This document shows, piece after piece, positions 24,197-32,663 of a DNA stretch of 45,795 nt; position 1 is the first letter of the stretch; each line of letters opens with the position of its first letter. The position numbers and the translations under genes are program-made. The notes beneath the pieces are model-generated. The model saw only the letters and a program-made list of their open reading frames with translations, made no database searches and had not been told where the DNA came from. The stretch is from Fen-999 sp964530115 (lineage in GTDB: Bacteria > Pseudomonadota > Gammaproteobacteria > Burkholderiales > Rhodocyclaceae): contig CAZGYD010000073.1 of the NCBI GenBank assembly GCA_964530115.1, positions 1 through 45,795 on the forward strand. The letters run 5' to 3'.

Positions 24197-25408
24197 ATGA
24201 GCTCCAACCTGGTCCCCTACTCGCGCACCGAGGAGAAGCTTTTCTGGCTGCTCGCCGCGATCGGCGCCGCCGTGACCGGCATCGGCCTCGCCGCGGCGCT
24301 CTACATGGAGCACGCCGGCCACGTGGTCACGGGCATGAACAACCAGATCGTCTGGGGCATGCCGCACGTCTTCGCGATCTTCCTGATCGTCGCCGCCTCC
24401 GGCGTGCTTAACGTCGCCTCGATCGGTTCGGTGTTCGGCAAGAAGGTCTACAAGACGCGGGCGCCGCTCTCGGGCTTGCTCGCCATCGCCATGCTCGCCG
24501 CCGGCCTGTTCGTGATCATGCTCGATCTCGGCCGGGCCGACCGGCTGGACATCGCCATGACGCACTTCAATCCCACATCGGTGTTCGGCTGGAACATCAT
24601 CCTCTATCCGGGCTTCTTCGCCATCGTCGGCGTCTATCTCTGGACGCTCATGGAAAAGCGCATGAACCCGTGGTCCAAGCCTGTCGGTGTGGCGGCCTTT
24701 CTCTGGCGCCTGATCCTCACCACCGGTACCGGCTCCATCTTCGGCTTCCTGGTCGCGCGCCAGGCCTACCAGTCGGCGGTGCTCGCGCCGATGTTCATCA
24801 TCTATTCGTTCGCCTGGGGCCTGGCGGTGTTCCTCATCGTCCAGGCCGCGATGATGCGCTGGAACGGTCTCGACCTGCACCCGACGATCCTGCGCCGGAT
24901 GAAGAACCTGCTCGGCGTCTTCATCGCCGCCTCGCTCTATTTCGTCGCCGTCTATCACCTGACCAACGCCTACTTCGCCAGGCAGATCGACTTCGAGAAA
25001 TTCCTCCTCGTGGACAGCGGTTTCGCCGGCCTCTTCTGGATCGGCCAGGTGCTCATCGGCGGCATCCTGCCGCTCTTCCTGATCTACACGCCGGGACTTG
25101 GCGAGCGCAGCGGCGCGGTGATCGCCGCGGCGATCCTCACCGTGATCGGCGCCTTCTTCGCTCTCTACGTGTTCATCATCGGCGGTCAGGCCTACCCGCT
25201 CGAGATCTTCCCGGGAATGATCGTAAGCAGCGAGGCGCTCGACGGCCAGATCGCCAGCTACACGCCGAGCCTGCCCGAGATTTTGCTCGGCATCGGCGGC
25301 ATCGGCCTCGCTTTCCTCCTCGTGGTCGTCGGCGTGCGTGCGCTCGATTTCCTGCCCGAGGACGACACCGCGCATCTCGACGCCGCGGCCGCCCACCTCG
25401 GCGACTGA
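24197..25408 (+). CDS. dsrP: NrfD-like membrane subunit DsrP
   Basis: The 403-residue DsrP is a polytopic NrfD/PsrC-family protein with about ten membrane segments, the likely quinone-interacting subunit of DsrMKJOP. It begins with a short cytoplasmic segment (SSNLVPYSRTEEKLFWLL) and ends with an acidic tail (DFLPEDDTAHLD). ATG at 24197 is 4 bp after dsrO. dsrN starts 39 bp further downstream. Confidence 0.94.
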   Translation: MSSNLVPYSRTEEKLFWLLAAIGAAVTGIGLAAALYMEHAGHVVTGMNNQIVWGMPHVFAIFLIVAASGVLNVASIGSVFGKKVYKTRAPLSGLLAIAMLAAGLFVIMLDLGRADRLDIAMTHFNPTSVFGWNIILYPGFFAIVGVYLWTLMEKRMNPWSKPVGVAAFLWRLILTTGTGSIFGFLVARQAYQSAVLAPMFIIYSFAWGLAVFLIVQAAMMRWNGLDLHPTILRRMKNLLGVFIAASLYFVAVYHLTNAYFARQIDFEKFLLVDSGFAGLFWIGQVLIGGILPLFLIYTPGLGERSGAVIAAAILTVIGAFFALYVFIIGGQAYPLEIFPGMIVSSEALDGQIASYTPSLPEILLGIGGIGLAFLLVVVGVRALDFLPEDDTAHLDAAAAHLGD

Positions 25409-25447
25409 CACGCGGGGCGGGCCGCCCCCTGCCCGCCCCTCTTCCCG

Positions 25448-26851
25448 ATGCACCGTTTCCTCGTTTCGGCCGCGCACAAGTCTTCCGGCAAGACCACGAT
25501 CAGCATCGGCCTCGCCGCCGCCCTACGCGCACGGGGCCTGACGGTGCAGCCCTTCAAGAAGGGCCCCGACTACATCGATCCGCTCTGGCTCTCCCTCGCT
25601 GCCGGGCGCAGCTGCCGGAACCTCGACTTCTTCCTTTCGCCGGACGACGAGATCCGTGCCCAGTTCGCCCGCGCCGGCCATGATGCCGACGTCTGTCTCG
25701 TCGAAGGCAACAAGGGCCTCTATGACGGCCTCGCGCTGGATGGCGCCAACAGCAACGCGGCGCTGGCCAAGTTGCTCGATCTGCCGGTCGTCCTCGTGCT
25801 CGACGCCCGCGGCATGACCCGGGGCATCGCCCCGCTCATCCTGGGCTACCAGGCTTTCGACCGCGACATCCGCATCGCCGGCGTCATCCTCAACCGCCTC
25901 GGCGGCCGCCGCCACGAGGCCAAGCTGCGCGCGGTGATCGAGCATTACACCGACGTCCCGGTGATCGGCGCGATCCAGGAAGATACGCAGCTCGCCCTCG
26001 TCGAGCGCCATCTCGGTCTCATGCCCGCCAACGAGGCACAAGCGGCCGAGCGCCATGTCGCGGAAATCGCGCAGCGTGTCGCCGAACAGGTCGATCTCGA
26101 CCTGCTGCTGAAACTCAGCCGCCGTAACACGCCGCTGGTTCGCCCCCTGCCTCCGCGGCCGACTCACGAGGCGCCCCTGCGCATCGCCGTGGCCCGCGAT
26201 GCCGCGTTCGGCTTCTATTACGCCGACGACCTCGATGCCTTCGCCCAGGCCGGTGCCGAACTGCTGCCCTTCGATGCCCTGCGCGATGCCGACCTGCCGC
26301 CGTGTGACGCGCTGTTCATCGGTGGCGGCTTCCCGGAATCCTTCCTCGACGAACTCGAAGCCAACGTCAGCCTGCGCCATGCGATCCGCGGCGCCATCGA
26401 AGGCGGTCTGCCGGCCTACGCCGAATGCGGCGGCCTGATGTACCTGGCCCGGAGCATTACCTGGCGCGGCAAGACGCGGCAGATGGTCGGCGTGATCCCG
26501 GGCGACGTCCAGATGCACGACAAGCCCGTCGGCCGCGGCTACGTGATCCTCTCGCCGACCGCGTCCCACCCCTGGCGCGCGGCGGACGAACCGGTGCCCG
26601 AGCTCAGGGCGCACGAGTTCCACTATTCGAGCCTGGAAAACCTCCCGGCCGGCACCGTCTTCGCCTACGACGTCAAGCGTGGCCACGGGGTCGATGGCCG
26701 CAACGACGGCGTCGTCCACAAGAACCTGCTTGCCTCCTACACGCATCTGCGCTCGACGGGGACGTGTGACTGGCCGGCCCGTTTCGTCCGCTTCGCGCGA
26801 GAATGCGTGAAAGCGCAAGCCCGCAAGGAGAACCAACAATGTTCAAAGTGA
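25448..26851 (+). CDS. dsrN: Siroheme amidation protein DsrN (CbiA/CobB family)
   Basis: The 467-residue protein belongs to the cobyrinate a,c-diamide synthase family. The N-terminal ATP-binding domain has the P-loop SSGKTTISIGLAAAL and FKKGPDYIDPLW; the C-terminal glutamine amidotransferase domain has the nucleophile Cys in YAECGGLMYL and a late HEFHYS. In dsr clusters DsrN is believed to amidate the siroheme of DsrAB. The interdomain linker contains KLSRRNTP, encoded by a full copy of the dispersed motif at 26110-26133. The 3' end overlaps dsrR by 13 bp. Confidence 0.92.
   Translation: MHRFLVSAAHKSSGKTTISIGLAAALRARGLTVQPFKKGPDYIDPLWLSLAAGRSCRNLDFFLSPDDEIRAQFARAGHDADVCLVEGNKGLYDGLALDGANSNAALAKLLDLPVVLVLDARGMTRGIAPLILGYQAFDRDIRIAGVILNRLGGRRHEAKLRAVIEHYTDVPVIGAIQEDTQLALVERHLGLMPANEAQAAERHVAEIAQRVAEQVDLDLLLKLSRRNTPLVRPLPPRPTHEAPLRIAVARDAAFGFYYADDLDAFAQAGAELLPFDALRDADLPPCDALFIGGGFPESFLDELEANVSLRHAIRGAIEGGLPAYAECGGLMYLARSITWRGKTRQMVGVIPGDVQMHDKPVGRGYVILSPTASHPWRAADEPVPELRAHEFHYSSLENLPAGTVFAYDVKRGHGVDGRNDGVVHKNLLASYTHLRSTGTCDWPARFVRFARECVKAQARKENQQCSK
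26110..26133 (+). repeat. 24-bp dispersed motif, copy 5 (in dsrN)
   Basis: GAAACTCAGCC then GCCGTAACACGCC, identical over all 24 bases to the copy at 28042-28065. It encodes KLSRRNTP in the linker between the two DsrN domains. Confidence 0.9.
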
Positions 26852-27180
26852 CCCCGGCCGCGGCGGCGCAGATCCTCTATGCGGCCGAGGCGCAGGACGA
26901 GCACCCCGCCCTGCGCGTCGCCGCCAAGATCGAAGACGACGGCGGCATCTCCTATGGCATGGGCTTCGACGAGGAGCGTGAGAACGATCTCGTCATCGAG
27001 TGCGAGGGCCTGCAGTTGCTGATCTCGCCGCGCAGCGCGGAACTGCTCGAGGAAGCGACCCTCGATTTCGTCGAACTCCGGCCCGGCGAGTTCCAGTTCA
27101 TTTTCATCAATCCGCGGGAAGGCGCCTGCGGCGGCGGTTCGGGCGGCTGCAACAGCTGCGGCGGGGGCTGTGGATCATGA
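26839..27180 (+). CDS. dsrR: IscA-like protein DsrR
   Basis: The 113-residue A-type carrier-like protein starts MFKVTPAAAAQIL and has the HesB/IscA strand pattern (GISYGMGFDEER, FIFINPREGACGGG). Allochromatium DsrR lacks the Fe-S-binding cysteines of IscA and affects DsrAB and other Dsr levels. Here the C-terminus is a Cys/Gly-rich tail (five Cys within ACGGGSGGCNSCGGGCGS), unlike IscA CGCG spacing. ATG at 26839 follows AAGGAGA and lies within the dsrN 3' end; the stop overlaps the cobA start as ATGA. Confidence 0.88.
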   Translation: MFKVTPAAAAQILYAAEAQDEHPALRVAAKIEDDGGISYGMGFDEERENDLVIECEGLQLLISPRSAELLEEATLDFVELRPGEFQFIFINPREGACGGGSGGCNSCGGGCGS

Positions 27181-27944
27181 CGACACGGCCGGCGCAGCCC
27201 GGAACGGTCTATCTCGTCGGCGCCGGCCCGGGCGATCCGTCGCTGCTCACCCTGCGTGCCGCGCAACTCATCGGCGAAGCGGACGTAATCGTCTATGACA
27301 ACCTGGTATCGACGGAAATCCTCTCCATGCTCGCGCGCCCCGATGTCGAGCGGATCTACGCGGGCAAGGAACGCGGCAACCACACGCTGCCGCAGGAAGA
27401 ACTGAACCTGCTGCTCGTCCGGCTGGCGCAGCAGAACAAGCGCGTCGTCCGACTCAAGGGCGGCGATCCCTACACCTTCGGCCGCGGCGGCGAGGAGGTG
27501 GAAACGCTGGTCGATCACGGCATCCCGTTCGAAGTCGTGCCCGGCATCACCGCGGCCGCGGGGGTGGCCGCCTACGCCGGCATCCCGCTGACCCACCGCA
27601 ACTACGCGCAAGCCTGCGTATTCGTGACCGGCCACCTCAAGGACGGCACCATGAACCTCGACTGGCCGGGACTGGCGAGAAAACGGCAGACCGTGATCAT
27701 CTACATGGGGCTGCACGGCCTCGCGGTCGCCTGCCGCAAGCTCATCGAGCACGGCCTGCCGCCGGACTGGCCGGCGGCGATCGTCCAGCAGGGCACCACG
27801 CCCCGCCAGCGCACCATCACCGGCACGCTCGCGACACTGCCCGCGCTCGCGGAAGAGGCGCGCCTGAAACCGCCGACGCTGATCATCGTCGGCGAAGTCG
27901 TCAAACTACGGGAAAAACTGCGCTGGCATCGGGAAGCCTCCTGA
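27177..27944 (+). CDS. cobA: Uroporphyrinogen-III C-methyltransferase
   Basis: The 255-residue protein makes precorrin-2, the first step to siroheme and cobalamin. Motifs are VYLVGAGPGDPSLLTLRAA, VYDNLVS, RLKGGDPYTFGRGGEE (SAM binding) and VPGITAAAGVAAYAGIPLTHR. There is no siroheme synthase C-terminal or dehydrogenase domain, so chelation must be encoded elsewhere. It is translationally coupled to dsrR, matching a need for siroheme in DsrAB. It is the last gene of the dsr operon; the following 172 bp lead to a convergent gene. Confidence 0.94.
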   Translation: MTTRPAQPGTVYLVGAGPGDPSLLTLRAAQLIGEADVIVYDNLVSTEILSMLARPDVERIYAGKERGNHTLPQEELNLLLVRLAQQNKRVVRLKGGDPYTFGRGGEEVETLVDHGIPFEVVPGITAAAGVAAYAGIPLTHRNYAQACVFVTGHLKDGTMNLDWPGLARKRQTVIIYMGLHGLAVACRKLIEHGLPPDWPAAIVQQGTTPRQRTITGTLATLPALAEEARLKPPTLIIVGEVVKLREKLRWHREAS

Positions 27945-28041
27945 TGCTCGCCGGGTCGGGCGAAACCCTGAGGCTGTGCGGCGTCCTATGGCCTTGGGAC
28001 GAGCCGCTCGGGACCATCGGGCGACCGGCAGCGCCCACCGC

Positions 28042-28065
28042 GAAACTCAGCCGCCGTAACACGCC
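28042..28065 (+). repeat. 24-bp dispersed motif, copy 6 (intergenic)
   Basis: GAAACTCAGCC then GCCGTAACACGCC in the 172-bp gap between the convergent cobA and NarL-type genes, flanked by CCG and AGCC. I see no clear intrinsic terminator in this gap. Confidence 0.9.
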
Positions 28066-28116
28066 AGCCGGCGGTCGCCCCGCCGAATCCGGCGCGCAGG
28101 AAACCCTCCCGGCGCC

Positions 28117-28779
28117 CTACTCCCGTTTTCCCGACTTGTGCTCGACGGCGAAGACGGCCGCCTCCACCCGCGACGTGAGGTTCAGCTTGGAGAGAATGTG
28201 GCGCACGTGCAGCTTGACGGTGTCGTGGCTGATGTCGAGCGCCCGCGCGATCGCCTTGTTCGACAGCCCCTGCGCCAGGTAGTCGAGGATTTCCCGCTCG
28301 CGGGCGGTCAGCTGCTTGAGCGCATCGACCTTTTCGGTCGCCGGGGCCCCGCCCTGGAGCAGATGCACGAGCTTCATGGTCATGGTCGGGGCGACCACCG
28401 TCTCGCCGCGTACCGCACGCTGGACGGCATCGACGACGTCGTCCGGCTCCATGTCCTTGAGGAGATAGCCCTGGGCGCCTGCACGCATGGCGTTCGCCAA
28501 GTCCTCCTCGGCGTCGGATACCGTGAGGATGAGCACGGGGCCCCGCCATCCCTCGGCGCGGATCCGGCGCAGGAGCGCCAGCCCGCCCTGTGGCGGCATG
28601 TTCAGGTCGGTGATGACGACATCGGGCTGCACCTCCGCGAACATGTTCAACGCCGCCTCGCCATTGGCTGCCATGCCGGCGACATGGATCTCGCCGCGCT
28701 GTTCCAGGAGTTCCGCCAGACCTTTCCTGAACAGCGTGTGATCATCGACCAGGAGGACACGGATGCGGGATTCGCTCAT
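28117..28779 (-). CDS. NarL-family response regulator
   Basis: The 220-residue regulator has a receiver domain (phospho-acceptor D58 in DVVITDLNMPP; Lys in LLKDMEPDD) and a LuxR-type DNA-binding domain (LTAREREILDYLAQGLSNKAIARALDISHDTVKLHVRHIL). Its start overlaps the sensor gene stop by 4 bp (ATGA), so it pairs with that kinase. Targets are unknown; the adjacent dsr and Nudix genes are candidates by position. Confidence 0.92.
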   Translation of the reverse strand: MSESRIRVLLVDDHTLFRKGLAELLEQRGEIHVAGMAANGEAALNMFAEVQPDVVITDLNMPPQGGLALLRRIRAEGWRGPVLILTVSDAEEDLANAMRAGAQGYLLKDMEPDDVVDAVQRAVRGETVVAPTMTMKLVHLLQGGAPATEKVDALKQLTAREREILDYLAQGLSNKAIARALDISHDTVKLHVRHILSKLNLTSRVEAAVFAVEHKSGKRE

Positions 28780-30008
28780 GCCGGCGTCCTCAAGGGCATC
28801 GCCGGGAATGTCAGGCGGACGCGAAAGCCACGTTTGGGCAGGTTGGCGACATCGACGCGGCCACCGATCTTGCGCGCACGCTCGCGCATGATCGTCAGGC
28901 CGAAATGGTCGCGAAGCCTCGGGTGCTCCTCGAAGCCGCCGGTGCGGTTGGCAATGGCGAAGAAGCCCTGCCCGCCACGGCCGTCGTCCTCGACGGTGGC
29001 GACATAGTAGTCGCCGGCGCCTTCGAGGGTCAGGCGTGCGGTCGTCGCCCCGGAATGGCGGACGACGTTCGCCAGCGCCTCCTGAACGATGAAGAACACC
29101 TGCGCCTCCTGATCCACCGAGAGACGAAGGTCGGAGACGCGGTTGTCGAATTCGAGCCGGATGCCGGTGCGGTCCTGGAAACCGGCGGCCATTTCCTGAA
29201 GCGCATGCACGAGGCCGAGCGGATCCATGCGGTTGCGGAACTGGGTCAGCAGTTCGCGCAGCTGGCCGTAGGCCATGTCGAGCGCCTGGGCGACATCGGC
29301 CGAATACTTGCCGGCGCGTGCCGCTTCGCCCTCGTTGAGCGCATCCTGGAGGAGCGCGACGCGCATCTTCATGTAGGCGAGCGTCTGGGCCAGGGAATCG
29401 TGGATCTCGGCGGCCATCATCTGCCGTTCATTCATCAGCGCGATGCGCAGGTTCTCCCGCTTGAGGCGCGCATTCTCGAGCGCCATGCCCAGATGTTCGC
29501 CGATCGAGCGGAAAAGCAGCGCGACTTCCTCAGGCAGTTCGAAGCGCTCGGCAAGGAAAAGGTTGTAGGTGCCGAGCAGGCGACCGCCGTGCTGGAGCGG
29601 TACGACGACCATCGCCTGGCAGTCACGGTCGAAATACGGATGTGCCGTCCGGACCGCGCAGTCATGCAGATCGATCTCGTAATGGGAACGATTGTCGCGA
29701 ATCGCCCGGCCGCACTGGCCGCAATCGATCGACACGACCCGCTCCCGTTCCACGACTTCCGGCGGCAGGCCGCGGGCCCCGACGAGCCGCAGGTGACGTC
29801 CATCGGTCGTCAGCACGCGCACCGCCCCGGCCGTGGCATTGGCGAGCCTGAGCATGGTGCCCAGAAAACGGCCCAACAGCTCCTCGACATCATCCTCGTC
29901 GGCCAGATTGGCCGACACCTCGGAGATGATGCTGAGGGCCTGCAACTTGGTGGTGTCGTCGACCTCGAGATCCAGGCCGGCGGGACGCGGCGCTCCGGCA
30001 GCATCCAT
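28776..30008 (-). CDS. Soluble NarX-like sensor kinase with cysteine-bearing GAF domain
   Basis: The 410-residue protein has no membrane segment or signal peptide. A GAF domain (about 25-180) carries C96, C99, C117 and C130, spaced CX2CX17CX12C, which could bind a redox or Fe-S cofactor. The HisKA_3 region has H203 in MAAEIHDSLAQTLAYM, followed by an ATPase domain (FIVQEALANVVRHSGA, EDDGRGG, HFGLTIMRERARKIGG). This suggests a cytoplasmic redox, oxygen or NO sensor rather than a nitrate receptor. ATG at 30008 follows GGAGGAG. The kinase gene is first in the pair with its regulator. Confidence 0.9.
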   Translation of the reverse strand: MDAAGAPRPAGLDLEVDDTTKLQALSIISEVSANLADEDDVEELLGRFLGTMLRLANATAGAVRVLTTDGRHLRLVGARGLPPEVVERERVVSIDCGQCGRAIRDNRSHYEIDLHDCAVRTAHPYFDRDCQAMVVVPLQHGGRLLGTYNLFLAERFELPEEVALLFRSIGEHLGMALENARLKRENLRIALMNERQMMAAEIHDSLAQTLAYMKMRVALLQDALNEGEAARAGKYSADVAQALDMAYGQLRELLTQFRNRMDPLGLVHALQEMAAGFQDRTGIRLEFDNRVSDLRLSVDQEAQVFFIVQEALANVVRHSGATTARLTLEGAGDYYVATVEDDGRGGQGFFAIANRTGGFEEHPRLRDHFGLTIMRERARKIGGRVDVANLPKRGFRVRLTFPAMPLRTPA

Positions 30009-30041
30009 CGTGATCGAGCTCCTCCTGCGAACGTGCGGATT

Positions 30042-30605
30042 TTACGCCGGCCGCGGCCAGATACCGGAAAGGATCTTCTCGGCCCAGAGCAGTGCCGTCA
30101 CGGTCTTGGCGTCGGTGATCTCGCCGTCGCGGATCGAGGCCAGCGCGTCGGCCAGGCTCATTTCGGTGACCTCGAGGATCTCGCCATCGTCCAGTTCGTG
30201 GCCGACATAGGTCAGCCCCTCGGCGAGGAAGATCTCGATCCGCTCGTCCGAATAGCCGATGCACGGGTGCATGGTACCGAGGTGGCACCATTGCCTGGCC
30301 TTGTAGCCGGTTTCTTCCCGAAGCTCCCGCCGGGCCGTATCGAGAATGTGTTCGCCCGGATCGATCTTGCCGGCCGGCAACTCGATGAACACCCGGCGCA
30401 GCGGGTAGCGGTACTGCCGTTCGAAGATCAGCTTGCCGCTGTCGAGCACCGCGATGACGACCACCGCGCCCGGATGGCGGATCCACTCGCGCACCGACTC
30501 CTGGCCGTCCGGCAGCCGGACGGCATCGCGACTTACCCTCAGCAGCTTCCCCGAGAACACCTCCCGGCTCTCCAGGGTCTCCTCGTGAAACTCGAAATCA
30601 TCCAT
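30042..30605 (-). CDS. Nudix hydrolase, ADP-ribose pyrophosphatase-like
   Basis: The 187-residue protein has the Nudix box GKIDPGEHILDTARRELREETGY and the flanking FERQYRYPLRRVFIELPAG typical of ADP-ribose diphosphatases. It would hydrolyse ADP-ribose or a related nucleotide sugar to AMP and a phosphate. I place the start at ATG 30605, since the in-frame TTG at 30611 would only add two residues; neither has a clear Shine-Dalgarno. It is divergent from the gene at 30698. Confidence 0.9.
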   Translation of the reverse strand: MDDFEFHEETLESREVFSGKLLRVSRDAVRLPDGQESVREWIRHPGAVVVIAVLDSGKLIFERQYRYPLRRVFIELPAGKIDPGEHILDTARRELREETGYKARQWCHLGTMHPCIGYSDERIEIFLAEGLTYVGHELDDGEILEVTEMSLADALASIRDGEITDAKTVTALLWAEKILSGIWPRPA

Positions 30606-30606
30606 G

Positions 30607-30625
30607 ATCAATGTAGGGTATTGAT
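30607..30625. promoter_or_regulatory. Inverted repeat in the Nudix/ABM divergent promoter
   Basis: ATCAAT and ATTGAT flank a 7-bp centre, directly upstream of the Nudix start codon, in an AT-rich 90-bp divergent region. A further TTGAT lies at 30632-30636. It is a candidate operator, but the geometry does not match the FNR consensus. Confidence 0.35.
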
Positions 30626-30697
30626 ATGACTTGATTTTTCACCCTCAGGCCCCATAGTGGAAAGTGCAACAGCCACCCCAACGAACAGGAGCAAGAC

Positions 30698-31153
30698 ATG
30701 TCAGCATTCATCCCCGGACTCGACTCCGATGGCGTCATCACGATCAACCGGGTCATCCTCAAGCCGGAATACTCGGTGGAAGACCTCGAGGAGCGTGTCG
30801 CCATGCTCTGCGAAAACGTCAAGACCTACCACTCGGACACCGGCTTCATCGGCGGCATGGTGGTCATGAACAGCGGCATGATATCGAATGAAGGCAGCAC
30901 GGTGGGACAAGCCGTGGTCAGCCCCCTGAAGGATCGCGAGGCCCTGATCATCACCGCCTGGCGCTCGTTCGAGGAGCACGAGGCATCGCACCGGAGCGAG
31001 ACCTTCCAGCCGCTGTTCAAGAAGGTGCTTGAACTCTGCGAAAACGGCAACGAGGAAATCGCCTACCGCATGCTCTGGTCGGGACGCGCCTACAGCCCGG
31101 AGGAGGCGCGGGAAGCACGCGCCGCCAAGGAGCGCTACGCCCGGGCCGCCTGA
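30698..31153 (+). CDS. ABM/dimeric alpha-beta barrel-like protein, function unknown
   Basis: The 151-residue protein begins MSAFIPGLDSDGVITINRVILKPEY and contains EALIITAWRSFEEHEASHRSE, the strand-plus-acidic-helix pattern of antibiotic-biosynthesis-monooxygenase (ABM) domains, followed by a charged C-terminal helix. ABM-fold proteins include haem-degrading and quinone-forming monooxygenases and many unknowns. No cofactor motif can be named. AGGAG at 30687-30691 gives a good ribosome site. It converges with nuoN (13-bp gap). The fold call is moderate, the function open. Confidence 0.6.
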   Translation: MSAFIPGLDSDGVITINRVILKPEYSVEDLEERVAMLCENVKTYHSDTGFIGGMVVMNSGMISNEGSTVGQAVVSPLKDREALIITAWRSFEEHEASHRSETFQPLFKKVLELCENGNEEIAYRMLWSGRAYSPEEAREARAAKERYARAA

Positions 31154-31166
31154 GCACACGTCGTGG

Positions 31167-32648
31167 TCAGAGAGAGCGCACGAGCGTCGTGGTGCACAAC
31201 CACATGAGGGCGTCCGGGAAAATCCCGAACAGTGCCACCGCCAGGCCGTTGGCCGAAAGGATCATCCGCATGTCGAGGCCGGCCTCGATGGGCGCCCCGT
31301 CCGCCGGCGGATCGAAGTACATCAGCTTGACGACGCGCAGATAGTAAAAGGCGCCGATGAGCGAAAAGATGACGGCGATGACGACCACGGCGACATAGCC
31401 GGCGGCCACCGCGGCGAGGAGCACGGCGAACTTGGCGAAGAAGCCGACGAAGAACGGGATGCCCGCCATCGAGAACATCAGGATGGCCATGATCAAGGCG
31501 AACCACGGGCTGCGCTTGTTGAGGCCCTTGAAATCCTCGAGGTTCTCGGCCTCGTAGCCGGCGCGCGAGAGCAGCAGCACCATGCCGAACGCTCCGAGCG
31601 ACATCAGCACGTAGGCGACCGCGTAGTACATCGCCGAGCTGTAGGCGTTGATCAGCGCCATCGGATCCACTTGGGATCCCGCCACGCCGCTCATCAAAGC
31701 CAGCAGCAGGAAGCCCATGTGCGAGATCGCCGAATAGGCGAGCATCCGCTTGATGTTCGTCTGGGCAATCGCGGCGAGATTGCCGACGGCGATCGAGAGC
31801 ACCGCCATGATCATCAGCATCAGCTGCCAGTGTTCCGCCAGCCCGAACAGCCCGGACACCAGCATGCGCAGCGCGATGGCGAAGGCCGCCAGTTTCGGCG
31901 CCGAGCCGATGAACAGCGTCACCGCGGTCGGCGCTCCGTGGTAGACGTCGGGAATCCACATGTGGAAGGGCACGACGCCCAGTTTGAAGGCGATGCCGGC
32001 GACCACGAAAACGAGCCCGAACACCAGGATGCTGCGGTTCGCCGTGCCCTCCTGGATCGCCTCGGCGACGCGGCCCAGCTCGAGCGTGCCCGTGGCGCCG
32101 TAGATCATCGACATGCCGTAGAGCAGCAGGCCCGATGCCAGGGCACCGAGCACGTAGTACTTCATCGCCGCCTCGGTCGCCCGCGGCGAATCGCGATCGA
32201 TCGCCACCATCGCGTAAAGCGACAGGGCGAGCATCTCCAGGCCGAGATAGATGGTCAGGAAGTTGTACGCGGAAATCATGACCATCATGCCCAGGGTCGC
32301 GAGCAGGACGAGCACGTAATACTCGCCCTTGTCGAGATTGCGCGCAGCCAGGTACTGCCGGCTGTAGACGAGGACGACGATGACTGACAGATAGAGGATC
32401 AGCTTGAGGAAGTCGCCGATGGGATCGTCGACGAACATGTTGGCGAAGGTCAGCGAGGCCGTGCCGTCGAAGGTGAGATAGGTGATAAGAAGGCAGCCGA
32501 CCAGGCTCAGCAGCGAAAGGAGGCCGGCCAGCCAGCGACGGGAGGGGCCCGCCAGGGCATCGGTCACGAGGATGATGCAGGCCATCGCTGCCAGGAAGAG
32601 TTCCGGTGCAGCCGGATAGAGGTCGGGCATCACGAAGTTTTTCAGCAT
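31167..32648 (-). CDS. nuoN: NADH-quinone oxidoreductase subunit N
   Basis: The 493-residue membrane subunit of complex I is one of the three antiporter-like proton channels. It has about 14 hydrophobic segments and the conserved stretch AIAQTNIKRMLAYSAISHMGF and GVVPFHMWIPDVYHGAPT. ATG at 32648 follows the nuoM stop by 15 bp. It is the last nuo gene; no clear terminator is visible in the 13 bp to the convergent gene. Confidence 0.97.
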   Translation of the reverse strand: MLKNFVMPDLYPAAPELFLAAMACIILVTDALAGPSRRWLAGLLSLLSLVGCLLITYLTFDGTASLTFANMFVDDPIGDFLKLILYLSVIVVLVYSRQYLAARNLDKGEYYVLVLLATLGMMVMISAYNFLTIYLGLEMLALSLYAMVAIDRDSPRATEAAMKYYVLGALASGLLLYGMSMIYGATGTLELGRVAEAIQEGTANRSILVFGLVFVVAGIAFKLGVVPFHMWIPDVYHGAPTAVTLFIGSAPKLAAFAIALRMLVSGLFGLAEHWQLMLMIMAVLSIAVGNLAAIAQTNIKRMLAYSAISHMGFLLLALMSGVAGSQVDPMALINAYSSAMYYAVAYVLMSLGAFGMVLLLSRAGYEAENLEDFKGLNKRSPWFALIMAILMFSMAGIPFFVGFFAKFAVLLAAVAAGYVAVVVIAVIFSLIGAFYYLRVVKLMYFDPPADGAPIEAGLDMRMILSANGLAVALFGIFPDALMWLCTTTLVRSL

Positions 32649-32663
32649 CGTCGCTCTCGCCGG

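Noticed and set aside
30607..30636. FNR/Anr site from the TTGAT elements
   Set aside because: The half-sites are in the wrong order or direction (ATCAAT-N7-ATTGAT, then TTGAT again) for the TTGAT-N4-ATCAA consensus.
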